Notes: generated from the sequence alone by a model not told the origin. Shown: positions 16,660 to 25,679, numbered from the stretch's first letter. The stretch is DNA of 64,000 bases from Hominiventricola aquisgranensis (GCF_040096225.1 NZ_JBBMFC010000001.1:124001-188000), one strand, 5' to 3'. Numbers and translations are program-made.

Positions 16660-17823
16660 ATGCAGCTTTCGAGACATAATGCTGAGATAATCGTAAAGGA
16701 ATTGAACACGATCATCAATGACAAAATTAATATGATGAATGAAAAAGGGGTTATTATCGCCAGTACTGATCAGGAGCGTATCGGTCAGGAGCATGAAGGA
16801 GCAAAGCGGATCATTAACGACCGGCTGGAGGAATTGATCATCCATTCTCATGATAGATATGAGGGAAGTCTTGAAGGGGTGAACTATCCCATTATCATAT
16901 CCAATGAGATTATTGGTGTGGTAGGTATCACAGGCCCATATAATAAAGTGGCAAAATATGGACAGATCACGAAAAAAATGACGGAGATCCTGATCCAGGA
17001 GATTTCCATCAAAGAACAGAAGAGTATGGATGAAAATCTTAGAAGCCGTTTTGTGGGAGAATGGCTTCAGAATGAAAATGTCATTATCAATACAAATTTT
17101 GTGGAACGTGGTCGAAGGATGGGACTGGAGATTACGAATCCACGGCGTGTTATCATTATTTCTGTTTTTGACAATGGTACAGGTTCTGATTCGCTGGATG
17201 AAATGCGAAAAGTGGAACGTGTGGAAGAGAGGGTCAAAAATGTGATTCGAAGACTGGATCCAGATAGCATTTATATGAAATCTTCGTCTAATCTGGTATT
17301 TGCGATTACCAATCGGAAGGATTCGGAGATTGGTAAAATCAGTGAAATGCTGCGCAGTACAGTGGAAGAACAGCCGGATATGAAGGTGGTTATTGGAATA
17401 GATGATAAATGTCGTCCATATACCATGATGCACATTTCCTATTCCAAAGCTTATAAAGCATTGCAGTCTTGCCTGCGGACCAAGGGAGAGGGAATCCGTT
17501 TTTATAGTGATATTAATATGGAAATCTTTACGGATGAGATCTCGGATATGTCCAAGAAAGAATATGTTCAGAAACTATTTTCTGGATATGAAAGGGAAGA
17601 ACTGGCGGAAACAGTCGGATTGCTGGAGACATTATATGATCTGGAAGGGTCGATCACGGCCGCTGCAGAAAAACTTCATATGCATAAGAACACCCTTCAA
17701 TATAAATTACGAAGAATCTATGAAAGAACAGGCTATGATCCTCGCTCTATTCGTTGGTCTTCATTATTCTATATTGCCATTGATTTTTATCGAGAAATCA
17801 GAAACCTGATCGGAGAAGAATAG
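16660..17823 (+). CDS. cdaR: CdaR/PucR-family transcriptional regulator (sugar diacid type)
   Basis: The 387-aa protein starts with a CdaR sensor domain (about residues 1-135): a segment like INDKINMMNEKGVIIASTD with PIIISNEIIGVVGITG. A GGDEF-like middle region follows. A PucR-type helix-turn-helix closes it (about 320-375: ITAAAEKLHMHKNTLQYKLRRI). Relatives sense small organic acids such as glycerate or glucarate and activate their use. No diacid genes are adjacent, so its target is unknown. It may begin the transcript of the LRR-VWA-ATPase genes, whose first start is three bases downstream. Confidence 0.85.
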   Translation: MQLSRHNAEIIVKELNTIINDKINMMNEKGVIIASTDQERIGQEHEGAKRIINDRLEELIIHSHDRYEGSLEGVNYPIIISNEIIGVVGITGPYNKVAKYGQITKKMTEILIQEISIKEQKSMDENLRSRFVGEWLQNENVIINTNFVERGRRMGLEITNPRRVIIISVFDNGTGSDSLDEMRKVERVEERVKNVIRRLDPDSIYMKSSSNLVFAITNRKDSEIGKISEMLRSTVEEQPDMKVVIGIDDKCRPYTMMHISYSKAYKALQSCLRTKGEGIRFYSDINMEIFTDEISDMSKKEYVQKLFSGYEREELAETVGLLETLYDLEGSITAAAEKLHMHKNTLQYKLRRIYERTGYDPRSIRWSSLFYIAIDFYREIRNLIGEE

Positions 17824-17825
17824 AA

Positions 17826-18797
17826 ATGTATCTGGAAATTGACTATGAGGAACGGAATTCGGGAATTCGGATCTGGAGATGCCGCGGATATGGAGAAGTT
17901 CTGAAAGTGCCGGAGATGCTCGAAGGAAAAATGGCGACAGAATTGGCACCTTATGCGTTATCCTCTTCCAGACCAGCTGAGGAGCCAGATCCGTCTGTCA
18001 TAAAGCATGTAGTGCTGAAACCGGAAGAGAAGGGTTTTGGGGAGCCTTCTGAGTTGTGTGGAAAGCAGCTGACAGAAGTATACCTTCCATCAGGCCTTCG
18101 TCTGATCGGGGATTATGCATTTTATTTCTGCAGGAATCTGAAAGTCATTCATTTTCATGGAAATATAGAAGAGGTGGGTGGCGGAGCCTTCATGTGGTGT
18201 CGGGCAGTGGAACAGATCACGTTCCATGAGGTCACACCTGCGGAGAATGGTGTGTCAAAGGTGCTGGGAGAGCTGACCCAGGAGCTGGAGACAGAGATAT
18301 TTTATACAGATGGCATGCAGGTGCGGCTGACATTTCCTGAATACTATGAGGAAGCGGTGGAGAATACACCGGCCAGAATCATTGACACGCACTGGCATGG
18401 TTCTGGTTACAAATATCGCCAGTGTTTTCCAGAGACGAAATTAAATCTGAGGTTATACGATGAATTATTTCCGTATGCAGTTGCCAATGAATTTGGTGAT
18501 ACCTGTATGAATCTGGCATTGAACCGTCTGCGGACACCGGTACAGCTGTCAGAAAAGGCGAGAGAACAGTATCTGGATTACCTTGGAGGACAGATGCAGC
18601 ACCTGCTTGAAAGGACGATCAAGGAGCAGGATCTGGAAACACTGGAACTTCTGTGTGAGCAGGAGTTGCTCAGTGAAGAGAATATGAGCCAGGCAGCAAA
18701 GCTTGCCGCCGGGCAGGGGGCTGCGGAACTGGGCAGTTATCTGCTGGAAGAAAAGCGGAAGAGATTCCGACCAGTGAAGAAGACATTCGATTTGTAG
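17826..18797 (+). CDS. Leucine-rich-repeat protein (BspA-like LRR_5)
   Basis: 323-aa protein with no signal peptide, so cytoplasmic. Residues about 75-140 contain LRR_5 units (LTEVYLPSGLRLIGDYAFYFCRNL, NLKVIHFHGNIEEVGGGAFMWC). The C-terminal half is helical (YLDYLGGQMQHLLERTIKE). It is the first of three linked genes with a VWA protein and a MoxR ATPase, so it may give target recognition to that pair. No enzymatic motif seen. The start lies three bases after cdaR and is probably coupled to it. Confidence 0.75.
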   Translation: MYLEIDYEERNSGIRIWRCRGYGEVLKVPEMLEGKMATELAPYALSSSRPAEEPDPSVIKHVVLKPEEKGFGEPSELCGKQLTEVYLPSGLRLIGDYAFYFCRNLKVIHFHGNIEEVGGGAFMWCRAVEQITFHEVTPAENGVSKVLGELTQELETEIFYTDGMQVRLTFPEYYEEAVENTPARIIDTHWHGSGYKYRQCFPETKLNLRLYDELFPYAVANEFGDTCMNLALNRLRTPVQLSEKAREQYLDYLGGQMQHLLERTIKEQDLETLELLCEQELLSEENMSQAAKLAAGQGAAELGSYLLEEKRKRFRPVKKTFDL

Positions 18798-18821
18798 AAT
18801 TGACAAAAAGGAACAAATAAT

Positions 18822-20138
18822 ATGGCATATGAGATTGAACAACGGTTTGAACATATTGGAACAGAAATCCTGGAAGCTTCCAGAAATGCGCTCTATATCA
18901 ATATGCGGTATCTGGATGTGGCACTTTCAGGCCTTGCATGGGGGATGACTACAGATATTTCGAGAATCGGAACTGACGGGCTGAGACTTTTGTATGAGCC
19001 TCATTATCTGGCAGATCTGTATCGAAAGCATCCGATGCTGGTCAACCGGGTGTATCTTCATATTATTTTTCATTGTGTGTTCCGGCATATTCTGCGCCCT
19101 TGTCCAAAGGATCAGAAACGATGGCATCTGGCCTGTGATGTGGCAGTGGAATCGTTGATTGATGGCATGCATCACCGAAGCATTCGAATGAGTGTATCAC
19201 CTCTTCGCAGATCCCTTTATCAGGAACTGCGAAAGGAACTGAAGGTGTTGACAGCAGAGGGTATTTACCGGATCCTTGGAAAAATGGATTTAAATGAGGT
19301 TCGTCTGCAGCGGCTTGCAGAAGAATTTTCTTTGGATGACCATACGTACTGGCCGGCTCCGCCTGAGCGGAATGATAAACAGCCCATCCCACCCAATGCC
19401 ATGATGAGGACTATTCAGAAGAAGTGGGATGACGTCAGTTCCCGAATGCAGACAGAGCTGACCATGGGTCGGGAGAGCGGTCAGGAAGACGGTGATCTGG
19501 TGGACGAGCTGGCAGTGGAAAACCGGGAACGATATGACTACAAAGAGTTTCTGCGGAAATTTGCAGTACTTAAGGAAGAGACAGAGATCGATCCAGATTC
19601 TTTTGATTATGTATTTTACAGCTACGGACTAAGAGTTTATGGAAATATGCCGTTGATCGAACCGCAGGAATGGAGAGAAGTCAAGAAGATCGAGGAATTT
19701 GTGATCGTGATCGATACATCCATGTCCTGCAGCGGTGAACTGGTGCGGAAGTTTCTGGAGGAGACCAGACAGGTCCTGAGTGATTCTGGTAGTTATTTTA
19801 AGAAAGTACATATTCGGATCCTTCAGTGCGATGATCAGGTGCGTTCGGATCAGCTGATCACCTCAGCGGAAGAACTGAAAGCCTATATGGAACATCTGAA
19901 GCTGTACGGCAATGGTGGAACAGATTTCCGTCCGGCATTTACCTATGTGAATCAGCTTCTGGCCGCTGGTGAATTTCAGAATTTGAAAGGACTTTTGTAT
20001 TTTACAGATGGAAAAGGAACATTTCCGGGAAAACGTCCGCCCTATGAGACGGCATTTATTCTGTTCCGGGAGGACTATAAGGAAGTGACAGTTCCAGCAT
20101 GGGCGATCCGGCTGGTTCTGGACGAGGAGGACTTATGA
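18822..20138 (+). CDS. VWA-domain protein (DUF2201-type, putative metallopeptidase-like)
   Basis: 438-aa cytoplasmic protein. The N-terminal half resembles the metallopeptidase-like DUF2201 N-domain (IIFHCVFRHILRP, CDVAVESLIDGM). It lacks a clear HEXXH, so activity is doubtful. The C-terminal half is a von Willebrand A domain with a MIDAS start at about residue 296 (IDTSMSCSG) and YFTDGKGTFPG. Such proteins partner MoxR ATPases in assembling or remodelling metal-containing or multiprotein complexes. The downstream ATPase start overlaps its stop (ATGA). Confidence 0.82.
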   Translation: MAYEIEQRFEHIGTEILEASRNALYINMRYLDVALSGLAWGMTTDISRIGTDGLRLLYEPHYLADLYRKHPMLVNRVYLHIIFHCVFRHILRPCPKDQKRWHLACDVAVESLIDGMHHRSIRMSVSPLRRSLYQELRKELKVLTAEGIYRILGKMDLNEVRLQRLAEEFSLDDHTYWPAPPERNDKQPIPPNAMMRTIQKKWDDVSSRMQTELTMGRESGQEDGDLVDELAVENRERYDYKEFLRKFAVLKEETEIDPDSFDYVFYSYGLRVYGNMPLIEPQEWREVKKIEEFVIVIDTSMSCSGELVRKFLEETRQVLSDSGSYFKKVHIRILQCDDQVRSDQLITSAEELKAYMEHLKLYGNGGTDFRPAFTYVNQLLAAGEFQNLKGLLYFTDGKGTFPGKRPPYETAFILFREDYKEVTVPAWAIRLVLDEEDL

Positions 20139-21484
20139 ATATCAAACGTGCAAAACAGGAGATCAAAAATACGATCCGGGCCTATCAGCTGAAGAATGCA
20201 GATGGTACTTATCGGATTCCATCGATCCGGCAGCGTCCGGTGCTGCTCATGGGACCGCCTGGTGTGGGTAAGACTCAGATCATGGAACAGATTGCGGAAG
20301 AATGCGATCTGCCATTAGTGTCGTATACGATCACCCATCATACGAGACAGAGCGCCATTGGTCTTCCATTTATCCAGCAAAAAGAATATGGTGGGAAGAC
20401 CTATTCTGTAACGGAATATACCATGAGCGAGATCATTGCATCTGTCTATGACCGGATGGAAGAGACGGGCAAGCAGGAAGGTATTCTGTTTATTGATGAG
20501 ATCAACTGTGTGTCAGAGACACTGGCACCGACTATGCTGCAGTTTCTGCAATGTAAGACCTTTGGAAATCAGAAGGTTCCAGCAGGCTGGGTCATTGTGG
20601 CGGCAGGCAATCCGCCGGAGTACAATAAGTCGGTCCGTGAGTTTGATATTGTGACCTTGGACCGTGTGAAGAAGATCAGTGTAGAAGCAGATTTTCCAGT
20701 GTGGAAAGAATTTGCCTATGAGCAGAAGATCCACGGAGCCATCATTTCTTATCTGGAGATCCGCCAGGAGAATTTCTGCAGGATTGAGACTACCGTAGAT
20801 GGAAAACGGTTTGTGACACCAAGAGGCTGGCAGGATCTGTCGGAAATGCTCTATGTTTACGAAGAGCTGGGGATTACCATAGATCAGGAAGTGGTGGGAC
20901 AGTATCTGCAGAACGCCAGAGTTGCCAAGGACTTTGCGGCATATCTGGATCTGTATGCGAAATACAGGACAGATTATCAGGTGGATGGCATCCTGAAGGG
21001 AATCTGGAAGCCATCAGCGATTGAAAAATTAAGATATGCACAGTTTGATGAGCGTCTCAGTGTGATCGGACTTCTGATCAGCCGTCTGGGTGAGATATTC
21101 TCGGAGGTACAGACACTGGATGAGCAGGTGACTGCATGCTACGAGGAGCTGAAGCGGAAAAAAGCAGAAGAAGGAGAGCTGGATGAGCAGATCCGAGCAG
21201 CCTTTCAGACTTCCGTGGAAGAACGGGAACAGCGGATCAGCGAGGCTGCCGAGAATCTGGAGTGTGCGTTCGATTTCTGCGAGACGGCATTTGGGGAAGG
21301 TCAGGAACTGGTCGTATTTGTTACGGAGCTGACGGTTAATCGTTACAGTGCATGGTTTATCGGTGAAAATGGCTGTGACCGTTATTATAAATACAACAAA
21401 GGACTTCTGTTCCGGGAACGTCAGAAAGGCATTCTGGAAGAGATGGATGAAGTACGTGATCTGATGGAGGGAAGAAAGGAGTAA
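20135..21484 (+). CDS. MoxR-type AAA+ ATPase
   Basis: 449-aa ATPase with Walker A MGPPGVGKTQ (about residues 38-47), Walker B ILFIDEIN (about 116-123) and sensor AAGNPPEYNKS. The C-terminal third is a helical, Glu/Arg-rich extension. The start at 20135 has GAGGAGG upstream and overlaps the VWA gene by 4 bases, so the two are made together. The pairing matches the known MoxR-VWA chaperone theme; the client is unknown. Confidence 0.87.
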   Translation: MNIKRAKQEIKNTIRAYQLKNADGTYRIPSIRQRPVLLMGPPGVGKTQIMEQIAEECDLPLVSYTITHHTRQSAIGLPFIQQKEYGGKTYSVTEYTMSEIIASVYDRMEETGKQEGILFIDEINCVSETLAPTMLQFLQCKTFGNQKVPAGWVIVAAGNPPEYNKSVREFDIVTLDRVKKISVEADFPVWKEFAYEQKIHGAIISYLEIRQENFCRIETTVDGKRFVTPRGWQDLSEMLYVYEELGITIDQEVVGQYLQNARVAKDFAAYLDLYAKYRTDYQVDGILKGIWKPSAIEKLRYAQFDERLSVIGLLISRLGEIFSEVQTLDEQVTACYEELKRKKAEEGELDEQIRAAFQTSVEEREQRISEAAENLECAFDFCETAFGEGQELVVFVTELTVNRYSAWFIGENGCDRYYKYNKGLLFRERQKGILEEMDEVRDLMEGRKE

Positions 21485-21488
21485 GTGC

Positions 21489-21827
21489 ATGGAACTGATA
21501 GATATTTTGGAAGTATTCAGGGATCATCTGGTAGAAATTTCTATTCTGATTTTTGAATTTATCGGTGTAGGAATTATCATTGTTTCCGGTATTCATGGAT
21601 TTTATCTGTATCTGAAAAAATCACCGGATACAAAGCTGGCACTGGCTAAAGGACTTGCCATGGGCCTGGAATTTAAGCTGGGAAGCGAGATCCTGCGTAC
21701 AGTGATCCTGCGAAGCTGGCAAGAGATCGGAATTGTTGCAGGAATCATTGTACTTCGAGCTGCACTTACTTTTTTGATCCATTGGGAGATCCGTCAGGAA
21801 ATGAAAGAAAAGAGGGGACAGGAATGA
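21489..21827 (+). CDS. DUF1622 family membrane protein
   Basis: 112-aa protein with three predicted membrane helices (about 13-38, 70-85 and 85-100). The family core GLEFKLGSEILRTVILRSWQE is present. Function in the family is unknown. It starts five bases after the ATPase gene and overlaps nudC by 4 bases, so it is part of this operon. Confidence 0.82.
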   Translation: MELIDILEVFRDHLVEISILIFEFIGVGIIIVSGIHGFYLYLKKSPDTKLALAKGLAMGLEFKLGSEILRTVILRSWQEIGIVAGIIVLRAALTFLIHWEIRQEMKEKRGQE

Positions 21828-22648
21828 TTCAGGATATTGCACCAAAGAAATATGACAATCACTATGAAGAGCAGAATCCTGCTGATGAGGACTGGATGCT
21901 GGTCTACAAAGACGGGCAGATTCTGTGTCGGTTTGATCAGGAGAAGATTTATTTTCCAAAGGTAAAGGAAACGGGCTGGAAAGGCAAGGATGTAACCTAT
22001 CTGTTTACCATCAGTGGAGAGCGGTTCTTTTTATTAAAGGAAGGACTGGAAGAAGTGTTACCCGGGTATCAGTGGGAAAAACCAGTGATCTTCCGAAATG
22101 CAAGACCTCAGTATCGTGGGTTTGCCGGAATCACCGGTCAGCAGCTGGATAGCTGGTATCGATCCAACCGGTTCTGCGGCCAATGTGGAAAACTTATGGT
22201 ACCAGATCACAAAGAACGTATGGTTCATTGTGAACATTGTGGAAATACTGTGTATCCGAAAATCTGTCCGGGCGTTATTGTGGCAGTGACAGATGGTGAC
22301 AGACTGCTGCTCACAAAATATGCTAACCGCCCAGGCTCCGTCAACTATGCACTGGTGGCCGGATTTACGGAGATTGGTGAAACGCTGGAAGAAACCGTAC
22401 AGAGAGAAGTCATGGAAGAAGTTGGCCTGAAAGTGAAAAATATCCGCTACTATAAGAGCCAGCCATGGTCCTTCAGCTCCACTTTACTTTGCGGATTCTT
22501 CTGCGATGTGGATGGAGATACATCGATTACACTGGATACCAATGAACTGGCACTGGCAGAGTGGTTTGCGAGGGAGAATATTCCAGTTGAAGATGATGGA
22601 ATCAGCCTTACAAGGGAAATGATCCGTGTGTTCAAACATGGAGAATAA
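21824..22648 (+). CDS. nudC: NADH pyrophosphatase / NADH-capped RNA hydrolase NudC
   Basis: 274-aa Nudix hydrolase that cleaves NAD(H) and can remove NAD caps from RNA 5' ends. It has a four-cysteine zinc ribbon (CGQCGKLM..CEHCGN) followed by the Nudix box GFTEIGETLEETVQREVMEEVG. The start overlaps the DUF1622 stop (ATGA) with a GGGACAGG site. An upstream in-frame ATG at 21782 lies inside the previous gene and was not chosen. A convergent terminator follows. Confidence 0.92.
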   Translation: MIQDIAPKKYDNHYEEQNPADEDWMLVYKDGQILCRFDQEKIYFPKVKETGWKGKDVTYLFTISGERFFLLKEGLEEVLPGYQWEKPVIFRNARPQYRGFAGITGQQLDSWYRSNRFCGQCGKLMVPDHKERMVHCEHCGNTVYPKICPGVIVAVTDGDRLLLTKYANRPGSVNYALVAGFTEIGETLEETVQREVMEEVGLKVKNIRYYKSQPWSFSSTLLCGFFCDVDGDTSITLDTNELALAEWFARENIPVEDDGISLTREMIRVFKHGE

Positions 22649-22655
22649 ACTTACG

Positions 22656-22705
22656 ACAGCCCAGGCTGACAGAATAAAAGCTTTTATTTTGTCAGTCTGG
22701 GCTGT
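22656..22705. terminator. Bidirectional terminator between nudC and folBK
   Basis: ACAGCCCAGGCTGACA and TGTCAGTCTGGGCTGT form a 16-bp stem with one mismatch and an AT-rich loop. A and T runs on both sides suit both strands. Confidence 0.8.
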
Positions 22706-22710
22706 TATAT

Positions 22711-23529
22711 TTACTTCGCCTGCAGTTCTTTGAGAAGCTGCGAAATGGTTTTATTGAGCACTGGATGGCGATAGTAAGGCGCCAGCTCAGTCAGTGGAAT
22801 CAATACAAAATCCCGGTTTTCCATATCGATATGAGGAACATGAAGCACCGGTGTATCAATGATCATCTGGTCGTATAACAGAATATCAAGATCCAGCGTA
22901 CGCGGTCCCCAGTGTACAATCCGTTCTCTGTGAGCAGCCTGCTCCAGTTCATGCAGGCGATCCAACAGTTCCTCTGGGGGCAGAAGTGTGCGGAGTTTTA
23001 ATGCACCGTTCAAGAATACGTCCTGTTCTACACCGCCATAAGGTTCGGTTACCAGATAATCGGATACCTGTTCTACAATACAATCCTCCGTATCAGCAAG
23101 TCCTTGCACTGCATCATCCAGATATTTCTGTTTGTCTCCTAAGTTGGAACCAAGAGCAATATAAGCCGTATGCCATTCACGGGTAATCTCTACGGAGACA
23201 GTTTTCAGGGGAAGACCTACAGGAGCCCAAGGCTTTTCAATCTTCAGTGTTACTTTCTGAAGGGAAGGAAGAGTCAGCAGAAGCATCCGCGCCAGATTTT
23301 CCACAACGGTCTCTAACAGCTTGTAAGTATGTTCCTGTACGAATCTGGTAATCATCTGGCTGACTTCTCCATAATGGATGGAAGCGGTCAGGTCATCAGT
23401 CAGACCCGCCGTACGGGTGCTGGTGTACAGAGTCGCAGAGATGACAAATTTCTGCCCTAATACATTTTCTTCTGGAAATACGCCATGGTTGGCGAAGATC
23501 TCCAGCTCTTTGATCTCAATTTTATCCAT
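22711..23529 (-). CDS. folK: Bifunctional dihydroneopterin aldolase / HPPK (FolB-FolK fusion)
   Basis: The 272-aa fusion covers two consecutive folate steps. Residues 1-115 are FolB (KELEIFANHGVFPEENVLGQ, then VTLKIEKPWAP), releasing 6-hydroxymethyl-dihydropterin. Residues about 120-272 are FolK (AYIALGSNLGDK, and the HPPK signature RTLDLDILLYD), which pyrophosphorylates it. It starts three bases after folP with a GGAG site and is the last gene of the folE-HD-folP-folBK operon. Confidence 0.95.
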   Translation of the reverse strand: MDKIEIKELEIFANHGVFPEENVLGQKFVISATLYTSTRTAGLTDDLTASIHYGEVSQMITRFVQEHTYKLLETVVENLARMLLLTLPSLQKVTLKIEKPWAPVGLPLKTVSVEITREWHTAYIALGSNLGDKQKYLDDAVQGLADTEDCIVEQVSDYLVTEPYGGVEQDVFLNGALKLRTLLPPEELLDRLHELEQAAHRERIVHWGPRTLDLDILLYDQMIIDTPVLHVPHIDMENRDFVLIPLTELAPYYRHPVLNKTISQLLKELQAK

Positions 23530-23532
23530 AAA

Positions 23533-24348
23533 TTACTCCATATGGCGTCCAAGGATGGCTTCGGTCATCTGGACAGCGCGTTTATTTTCTTTGACATCGT
23601 GAACGCGGACGAAAGCACAGCCTTTCATAACACCGATAACGGAAGTGGCGATCGTTCCCTCCACACGCTGATCAACCGGCAGATCCAGCGCCAGTCCGAT
23701 CATAGATTTACGGGAAGTTCCAAGAAGCACTGGAAATCCCAGATGCTGGAACAGCTCCAGATGATTCATGGCCTCCAGGTTCATTTCATAGGTTTTTCCA
23801 AATCCGATTCCCGGATCAAGGATGATCTTTTCGTCTGAAATACCGGCGCGTCTTGCAATATTGACACATTCCTGGGTCTCGGCCAGCATATCTACCAGGA
23901 AATTATTGTACTCTGCTTTTTCTTTGTTGTGCATCAGGCAGCAGGCTGCGTTGTATTTTGCAATGACAGATGCCATCTGCGGATCATATTTCAGTCCCCA
24001 GACATCGTTGACCAGATCAGCACCAGCCTGAAGAGAAACTTCCGCAACGGATGCTTTGAAGGTGTCTACGGAAATCGGAACATCAAAGTGGCTGTTGAGT
24101 GCTTCAATAACAGGAAGTACACGGGCAGCTTCTTCTTCTGCACTGACTGGTGTGTGGCCTGGTCTGGTGGACTCGCCGCCTACATCCAGGATGTCAGCAC
24201 CTTCCGCAATCATGGCCTCTGCATGACGCAGAGCATTGTCCATACTGTTCCATTTTCCACCGTCAGAGAAAGAATCAGGAGTGACATTGAGGATTCCCAT
24301 AATATAAGTTCTATTGGCAACGTCAAATTCGCGGTTTCTTATTTTCAT
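23533..24348 (-). CDS. folP: Dihydropteroate synthase
   Basis: Condenses the pterin pyrophosphate with p-aminobenzoate; target of sulfonamides. The 271-aa protein has both DHPS signatures, MGILNVTPDSFSDGG and DILDVGGESTRPG, plus DPGIGFGKT and GTSRKSMIG. It lies between the HD gene and folBK on the minus strand, under THF riboswitch control. Confidence 0.96.
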   Translation of the reverse strand: MKIRNREFDVANRTYIMGILNVTPDSFSDGGKWNSMDNALRHAEAMIAEGADILDVGGESTRPGHTPVSAEEEAARVLPVIEALNSHFDVPISVDTFKASVAEVSLQAGADLVNDVWGLKYDPQMASVIAKYNAACCLMHNKEKAEYNNFLVDMLAETQECVNIARRAGISDEKIILDPGIGFGKTYEMNLEAMNHLELFQHLGFPVLLGTSRKSMIGLALDLPVDQRVEGTIATSVIGVMKGCAFVRVHDVKENKRAVQMTEAILGRHME

Positions 24349-24367
24349 GGCTGTAACAGCCTCCTTT

Positions 24368-24853
24368 TTAATATGTAATGGTTAAATTTTTCTTTTCAGC
24401 AGACCAGTAACATTCTTTTTCTGCCGGACAGGAAAAACAGTTCCGGGATGCTTTGTCCGCATCGTAGATCAGGGAACTTAACGTATCGGAACGAGCGGCA
24501 TTGCGATGTTCCCGAATGGCAGAAGTGATCTCCTGAATCTCTGATGGATCAAAGGACAGCTCTCGTAAAATCTGTTCTGCAATCTGTGCACCTGCCTCAT
24601 CATGTGGGATACCAGACCGGTATTGCTCTGCGCGTCCGATATCATGGAGCAGGGCGGTGCAGTAGATCAGTTCCTTGCTGGCAGATGCATGGGATTCCAA
24701 AGCATGGATGTAAGCAAGCCGGGCTACATCCAGAAAATGCTCCGGTGTATGGCGGCAGAACTTACGATCTGCTTCCAGCATCTGCAATTCCTGCAACTGT
24801 TCCTGATAGATCGGGTGCTTCCAGATCTGATTGACCCGGATCATGGTATCCAT
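24368..24853 (-). CDS. HD-domain phosphohydrolase in the folate operon
   Basis: 161-aa HD-domain protein. FCRHTPEHFLDVARLAYIH supplies the first His, ALLHDIGRAEQYRSG the HD pair, and SLIYDADKASR the distal Asp of the metal site. A Cys cluster (NCFSCPAEKECYW) ends the protein and may bind metal. It starts one base inside the folE stop (TGATG). Its place between folE and folP makes it a candidate for the dephosphorylation of dihydroneopterin triphosphate, a step with no other gene here; this is inference. Confidence 0.8.
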   Translation of the reverse strand: MDTMIRVNQIWKHPIYQEQLQELQMLEADRKFCRHTPEHFLDVARLAYIHALESHASASKELIYCTALLHDIGRAEQYRSGIPHDEAGAQIAEQILRELSFDPSEIQEITSAIREHRNAARSDTLSSLIYDADKASRNCFSCPAEKECYWSAEKKNLTITY

Positions 24854-25410
24854 CAGTCTTTTACCATGGAGAGGAACATTTTCTGAAGTTCACGGTCTTC
24901 CTTGAACTGTCCTCTGGTAATAGTAGTGATGGTTTTGCTGCCCGGTTTTTTGATGCCGCGCATGGTCATACAGGTATGTTCGGCCTCCAGCATTACCATG
25001 ACGCCCTTTGGAGATAACGCACGTTCCAGTGCATCGGCAATCTGAACGGTCAGACGTTCCTGAATCTGAGGACGTCGTGCGTAGACATCAACGGTACGTG
25101 CCAGTTTGCTGAGGCCTGTGACCTTGCCGTCTGGAATATAAGCAATATGGGCTTTTCCATAAAATGGCATCAGATGATGCTCACACATGGAATAGAAAGT
25201 GATGTCCTTCTCCAGCACCATTTCATTATTTTCTACTTCAAACTGCTTTAACAGATGCTCATCGGCCTCCTGATCGAGACCGCCATAAATCTCTTCGCAC
25301 ATCCGTGCAATTCGATTCGGTGTTTCTTTCAACCCTTCGCGCTCCACATCTTCTCCGATTCCTTCCAAAAGAAGACGGATCGCCTGTTCAACTTTTGCTT
25401 TATCTACCAT
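24853..25410 (-). CDS. folE: GTP cyclohydrolase I
   Basis: First enzyme of folate synthesis; converts GTP to dihydroneopterin triphosphate. The 185-aa protein has the zinc and catalytic motif SMCEHHLMPFYGKAHIAY, GLSKLARTVDVYARRPQ, and the second zinc Cys in AEHTCMTMRG. The start at 25410 has GTGGAGG eight bases before it. A longer frame from 25497 lies within the riboswitch terminator and was rejected. Confidence 0.95.
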   Translation of the reverse strand: MVDKAKVEQAIRLLLEGIGEDVEREGLKETPNRIARMCEEIYGGLDQEADEHLLKQFEVENNEMVLEKDITFYSMCEHHLMPFYGKAHIAYIPDGKVTGLSKLARTVDVYARRPQIQERLTVQIADALERALSPKGVMVMLEAEHTCMTMRGIKKPGSKTITTITRGQFKEDRELQKMFLSMVKD

Positions 25411-25478
25411 AAAAGCAACCTCCACTGTAAAATTCTGCGGAGATCTTCCTTTTTTCTGAGGTAAGGTTTTACCGGAAT

Positions 25479-25546
25479 AAAAAAAGGATATCTCCAATTG
25501 TGATAGAACGTATGTCGCTAATTCCCTTCACAATATGAGATATCTT
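25479..25546 (-). terminator. Riboswitch-controlled terminator before folE
   Basis: On the minus strand GATATCTC..ATTGTGA pairs with TCACAAT..GAGATATC, and seven T follow. The left arm can instead pair through CAATAT/ATATTG with the segment just after the riboswitch, giving an antiterminator. Confidence 0.82.
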
Positions 25547-25554
25547 CTTATATT

Positions 25555-25653
25555 GTTGCAACGGGTGCGGATCCTATACCGTAAGACGAGCTTTTCGTTT
25601 CGGCGACAACTCCCCATTCGCCGAACACTTGACGCATAAAATCCTATTTTGCA
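25555..25653 (-). promoter_or_regulatory. THF (tetrahydrofolate) riboswitch, class I
   Basis: On the minus strand the leader carries GCGTCAAGTG, GAATGGGGAGTTG, AACGAAAAGCTCG and GGATCCGCACC in the order expected of the THF-I aptamer, enclosed by TGCAA/TTGCA as the closing helix. It lies between the folE promoter and an intrinsic terminator. Folate binding should therefore favour termination and shut off folE-HD-folP-folBK. Recognition is by consensus memory; a covariance model search would settle it. Confidence 0.88.
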
Positions 25654-25673
25654 TATCATTCATTTCATAGCCC

Positions 25674-25679
25674 AGTATA
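25674..25679 (-). promoter_or_regulatory. Extended -10 element of the folE operon
   Basis: TGCTATACT on the minus strand is an extended -10; the matching -35 (TTTCCT, 17 bases away) is weak. The start would fall about 14 bases before the riboswitch closing helix. Confidence 0.5.

Noticed and set aside
16537..17433. Minus-strand ORF of 298 codons
   Set aside because: Antisense to the CdaR-like regulator and its promoter; no domain seen.
24853..25497. Longer folE start at 25497
   Set aside because: It would include the riboswitch terminator; the ATG at 25410 has a strong GGAGG and gives normal length.
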